25,890 nt of DNA from Guillardia theta CCMP2712 (lineage: Eukaryota > Cryptophyceae > Pyrenomonadales > Geminigeraceae). The notes beneath the pieces were generated by a model. The model was not told the DNA's origin. It searched no databases and was given only the letters and a program-made list of their open reading frames with translations. Both the position numbers and the translations under genes were made by a program. This document shows positions 22,502 to 25,890 of the stretch, piece after piece. The stretch spans positions 42,569 to 68,458 of the forward strand of contig NW_005434483.1 of the NCBI RefSeq assembly GCF_000315625.1, read 5' to 3'. Within the stretch, counting starts at the first letter, position 1, and each line of letters begins with the position of its first letter.

Positions 22502-23126
22502 ACTTCTTCCTGGCCAATCCCTTCTGATTTATCGCTTCTAACTTGTGTCCTCCCCCTCCCCCCCTCCTCCTCCCTCGCCTGCTCTGATTTGCTTGTCGGC
22601 CTCCACAGCTCACTGAGTCAGTCCGATCGAGCCGCCCGGCCGCCGGCCGGGGTACGGTCCGACCCGGGCCGGCCCGGCCTGCATATCACTCAGGATACAG
22701 TGACTGGCCGCGGCCAGGCTACGAGTCAGTGCCCGGCGCTGCCGGGCCGCCGGGCCGCGCGGCCCGGGACTCCCGGCGGAGTCCGGAGGCGGCGGAGATC
22801 CGGGCCGTCGGATCGGACGAGAGTGTCACGGTTACGATTCACCGTGCGGCCCGGCATGGTGAGGCCGGTCAACGGTTCCGCTGGCCGCCGATACCGTACG
22901 GTACGGTCGGATCGGAGCCCCGGACGGGCCGTCGGAAGTTCCGAGCGACGAGCCTGTCCGACGGTCGCGCCGCCCCGGGCCTGGACTCCGGGAGGCTTCC
23001 GAACTTGAAGCTCGGAGGCTCGGACGATTAACCATTAGTACTTGACAAGTTCACTGAGTCAAGTCACTCATGGTAGGCTCATTCACTCAGGGTATGTACA
23101 GGTTTGACTCTTCATCCTCCATCCCT
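22502..23126. other. Intergenic between ferredoxin and COG5
   Basis: The only content I can support is a C-rich run at 22548-22575 and GC island D. Confidence 0.6.
22621..23050. repeat. GC island D, flanked by 11-bp direct repeats
   Basis: About 430 bp, very GC-rich, sharing words with the other islands (GTACGGTC, CCCGGG, TCACGGT). Perfect TCACTGAGTCA copies lie at both edges, 22610-22620 and 23051-23061, as a target-site duplication would. No coding character in any frame. Unlike A and C it has no AT-rich shoulders. Confidence 0.6.
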
Positions 23127-25771
23127 TCAGCTCATCTCCAGCTCCTTGGCGAACTCCTCGAGTATCTCCTTGAAGTGCTGGGCCCGCGAGTTAGGCTCGA
23201 CCTTGGCCTCCTTGAGTAGCCTCGTGACTCTGCCTCCATTGATCAGAACCTCTCCCCTCCTCCTCGGCTCCTCCTCCACCTCCTCCACCACCACCACCAC
23301 CACTCAAATGCGTCCACACACATCTCCCCCGCTCACCTTTCCGCCGCTTTCCTTTCTCCCTCTCTGTCCAGCTCCTCCAGGTAGCCCATGATCGCTCGCC
23401 TGCGCACCTGTCAGCATGAAGGTCTCGCAGGAAGTCACTCTCACTTTCTCGACGGTCCAGGGGGTTCAGAGAAGAGAGGAGGGAGAGGAGCAGGGGCCCG
23501 CTGCATCATGTGGTGGAGGAAGTCGTGCTTGGAGAGGCTGTCGGCTCCTCGCGCCTGCGTCAGTCTGCCTGGAAGTGACTCCAACGGCTCGTCGTCCACG
23601 AACATGAGGGGCCGAAGAGCTCGCAGCGTGTGGTAGTGCTGCCCAAGCAGCTGCAAGTTCACGTGCTGCCCTATTCGCTCCTCGAAGACAGTCAGGTCCT
23701 GGATGAGTTGCATCTTTGAGCCCTCGAGCAGAGGAAACGCGAGCAGGGCGTTGCGGACGAGAGCGGAGAGAACAGAGGTCGCAAGGTCCTGCGAGAGTTT
23801 GTCGAGGTACCTAGACGACGGCAGCTTGGAAAGATACTTGCTGTGCCCGAGCGACAGGACGCGAAGCACTTCCTGCATGTAGGGGCTGCACTTGGTGCTG
23901 TCGTCAGCCGCGTCATCCGCGTCATCCATGGAGCGAGAAGAGACGGACTGAAGAGGCTGCAGGTGCATGTTGAGGATGCTGTCCAGCATGGCGGACTGCA
24001 TGCCATCGACGAAGGGCTTGATGGTGGACGTGCAGCGAGTCTCCGCCTGCCTTCTAACCTCCTCGTACATCTTCGCTGCTTCTGTGGATCCTGACGATGT
24101 CAGTTGCTCCTCCAGCGACTCCAGCGTTCCCTCCAGCTGCAGTAGAGCTGAGTGCAGAGCAAAGCTCCGGGCCTGCCCCGTCGTGAGGGTCCCTGTGAGG
24201 GTTCGCGCGTCCGCGTCTCCCGTTGTCGCGTCATCGCAGCGCTTGAGGAGGAGCGAGAGTCCAGCAACGACCCCAGCAGCCACCTCGCGCGAGAGCACGG
24301 GGTCATGCCGCGAGCTATGGACGATGTTGTTGACGGACTTGAGCAGGGCTGACACGTCGCTTGCCTGCGGTCCTGCCGGACCTCCAGCAGGTTTGGCAGC
24401 GAACAAGGCGTTGACGCACTCGGTGACGCGGGTCTGAGCCTTGGCGACGTGCTGATGGAGCAGAGGCTGCAGGGCAGTGATGATCGCGCTCCTCTCCTGC
24501 TGCCCGATGGCCCCCGAGCTCCCTGCCTCAGTGTGCCGCACGGAGGTCTGCCAATGGCCGAGGAAGAGAGCGAGGAGCTTGGGAAAGTCCGTGGAGAGCA
24601 TGCCCTTCACAAACGAGTTCTTCTCCCCGGACGCCTGCAGCTGCTCGCAGACCGCTTGAAACATCCTCGACCAGAACAGCTGGAAGAAACTGTGGTCGTG
24701 CTCTCCGCTATAGGACGGGTCGAAGGCTTCAGCGAAGAGCACGAGGGTCGCGTTCGCTCGCTTCTTTCCCATCACCTTGTGAAGGTGCCACACCTGCCCA
24801 CACTTGCCCGACAGCGTCTCCATCAAAGTCTCCATCCTGCTCCACAGCTCAGTCTTCCATGCCTGAGCTCCGCTGGCACTTGTCGGCCCTCGCTGCTTGG
24901 CGTTCCAGTTCTTGTGCTCCTCGCCCTCCAGCGGAAGAGAGGAGGTGTCCAGCGCTGCTGCTGTCGCAGACTTGGCAAGTCGGATGAGCTCAGCCAGCAC
25001 GTCCTCAACCGCCTCCTGCAGTGTCTCCAGGCTGTAGAAGACCTGCAAGCTGCTTCCGATCTCCCCCAGCTGCTTCCTCAGCACGGCATCCAGCAGCGTC
25101 TTCTTCGTCTTGGACCTGATCATCTGCTCGCTCTCGTCCAGCCACTTCCTTCTCTTGTCCACCTCCTCTACCCCCGCCAAGTCACATCGGCTGATGCAGG
25201 CCCGGATCTCCGAGAGGCAGGAGGCAGCATGAGCGAGGTCCTTCATTCCGACGGAGTCGCTCTTGGACTCCACGGCTACCAAGTGTCCGCTCATCCGGCT
25301 CGCCAGCTCTCTGATCCGGATCACCGCTCGCAGAACCTCTGCTGCTGTCTGGATGCGACTGAGCTGAACAGTCTTGCTCCTCACCGTTTCGAACGGCTCC
25401 CTGATGGAGGACTTGATGGACCCCAGCGACCCCTGCAGCCGCCCGACCCCCGAGCTCACCTTGTCCACCAGCTCCTCCAGGTCCTTGGCTTGCGACACTT
25501 GCTCGATCAGCCGCCCGTGATGCGACACCACCTGCTCGTGCAGCTGCTTCTCCAGAACCGCGATACCCTGCCGGAGGTGCGACAGGTCATCGGAGACTGT
25601 GTTCTGTCGCACAGACCCTCGCACGAAGTCCTTGGCGTCGAAGTCTGGCCGCACGAACTTGCTGAGCGTGTCGTCTCCTGCTGTCCCCACCACCGACGCT
25701 GACGAGTGAAAAGCCGAACCTGCCGACCCCTCAGCATGTCGCATGCCACCCCCACCCTTCCTCCAACACAT
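23127..25771 (-). CDS. COG5: Conserved oligomeric Golgi complex subunit 5
   Basis: Three exons: 25771-23445, 23399-23337, 23229-23127 (introns 45 and 107 nt), 830 residues, the length expected for COG5. The N-terminus carries the diagnostic block PDFDAKDFV ... HLRQGIAVLEKQLHEQVVSH ... LQGSLGSIKSSIREPFETV and RTA-like VQLSRIQTAAEVLRAVIRI, which builds the helical rod of the COG lobe. LQVFYSLETLQEAVEDVL follows. The C-terminal region (FLHHMMQR ... IMGYLEELDREGERKAAE ... FKEILEEFAKELEMS) is recovered only by splicing the two small exons. COG5 is part of lobe B and tethers retrograde vesicles at the Golgi. The window's first ATG in frame is 25771; ATG at 25744 also precedes the conserved region, and the Gly/Ser-rich first 40 residues are not informative. 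A very long open frame on the opposite strand is a shadow. Confidence 0.93.
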
Positions 25772-25890
25772 CCATGGCACTCCCCTCGCTCCCTCCTTCC
25801 CTCTCCTCTCTCCCTCTTCTTTTCTTCCCTACTCATCTCCTTCCCTCCCCCCCCCAACTCAACCAGCCACTTCTTCTCCTCCCTTCCCTG

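Noticed and set aside
24449-25702. 417-residue plus-strand open frame
   Set aside because: It lies wholly antisense to COG5, whose family motifs are unmistakable; the frame is a GC-codon shadow.

Overview
This is a nuclear window from a eukaryotic alga or protist. The best guess is a cryptophyte such as Guillardia theta. That guess is inference from three things: many spliceosomal introns of about 44-60 nt; two proteins whose N-termini look like bipartite plastid-import leaders (hydrophobic signal followed by a Phe); and a gene set that mixes plant-like and animal-like families. No organism name can be proven from the bases alone.

Layout, left to right. 1-2482: a partial plus-strand 3' end, a 64-residue UBA protein (-), and a Trp-repeat, Sfi1/centrin-binding-like protein (+). 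2566-4074: a five-exon gene (-) whose product has the architecture of a Ly6/uPAR protein, divergent from an FKBP-type prolyl isomerase (+). 4580-6702: a 14-exon MORN-repeat protein (-). 7258-8940: gene-free 'desert A'. 9261-9950: a three-unit polyubiquitin gene (+). 10740-11182: C-rich and hexamer repeats. 11464-13364: isovaleryl-CoA-dehydrogenase-type enzyme in 8 exons (+), convergent with an intronless ornithine decarboxylase (-, to 15001). 15470-18150: 'desert B'. 18155-19206: a probable BAH-domain gene (-). 19440-20700: 'desert C'. 20733-21764: a VOC/glyoxalase-like protein (+), convergent with a thioredoxin-like [2Fe-2S] ferredoxin (-, 21913-22501). 22621-23050: a GC island. 23127-25771: COG5, a Golgi tether subunit (-).

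Genes are mostly in tight convergent pairs (gaps of about 0-150 bp). They do not form one pathway: they cover ubiquitin signalling, amino-acid and polyamine metabolism, Golgi traffic, cytoskeleton and probable plastid redox.

The two most interesting items are (1) the Ly6/uPAR-like, probably GPI-anchored gene at 2566-3321, whose exons I assembled by hand and which no single open frame shows; and (2) a repeated desert architecture. In the deserts, a TACCCC-rich tract, an AT-rich segment, a very GC-rich island with a shared vocabulary of short words, a second AT-rich segment and a GGGGTA-rich tract follow each other in mirror order. All exon boundaries are from reading splice signals, frame continuity and family similarity by eye; no transcript data were available.
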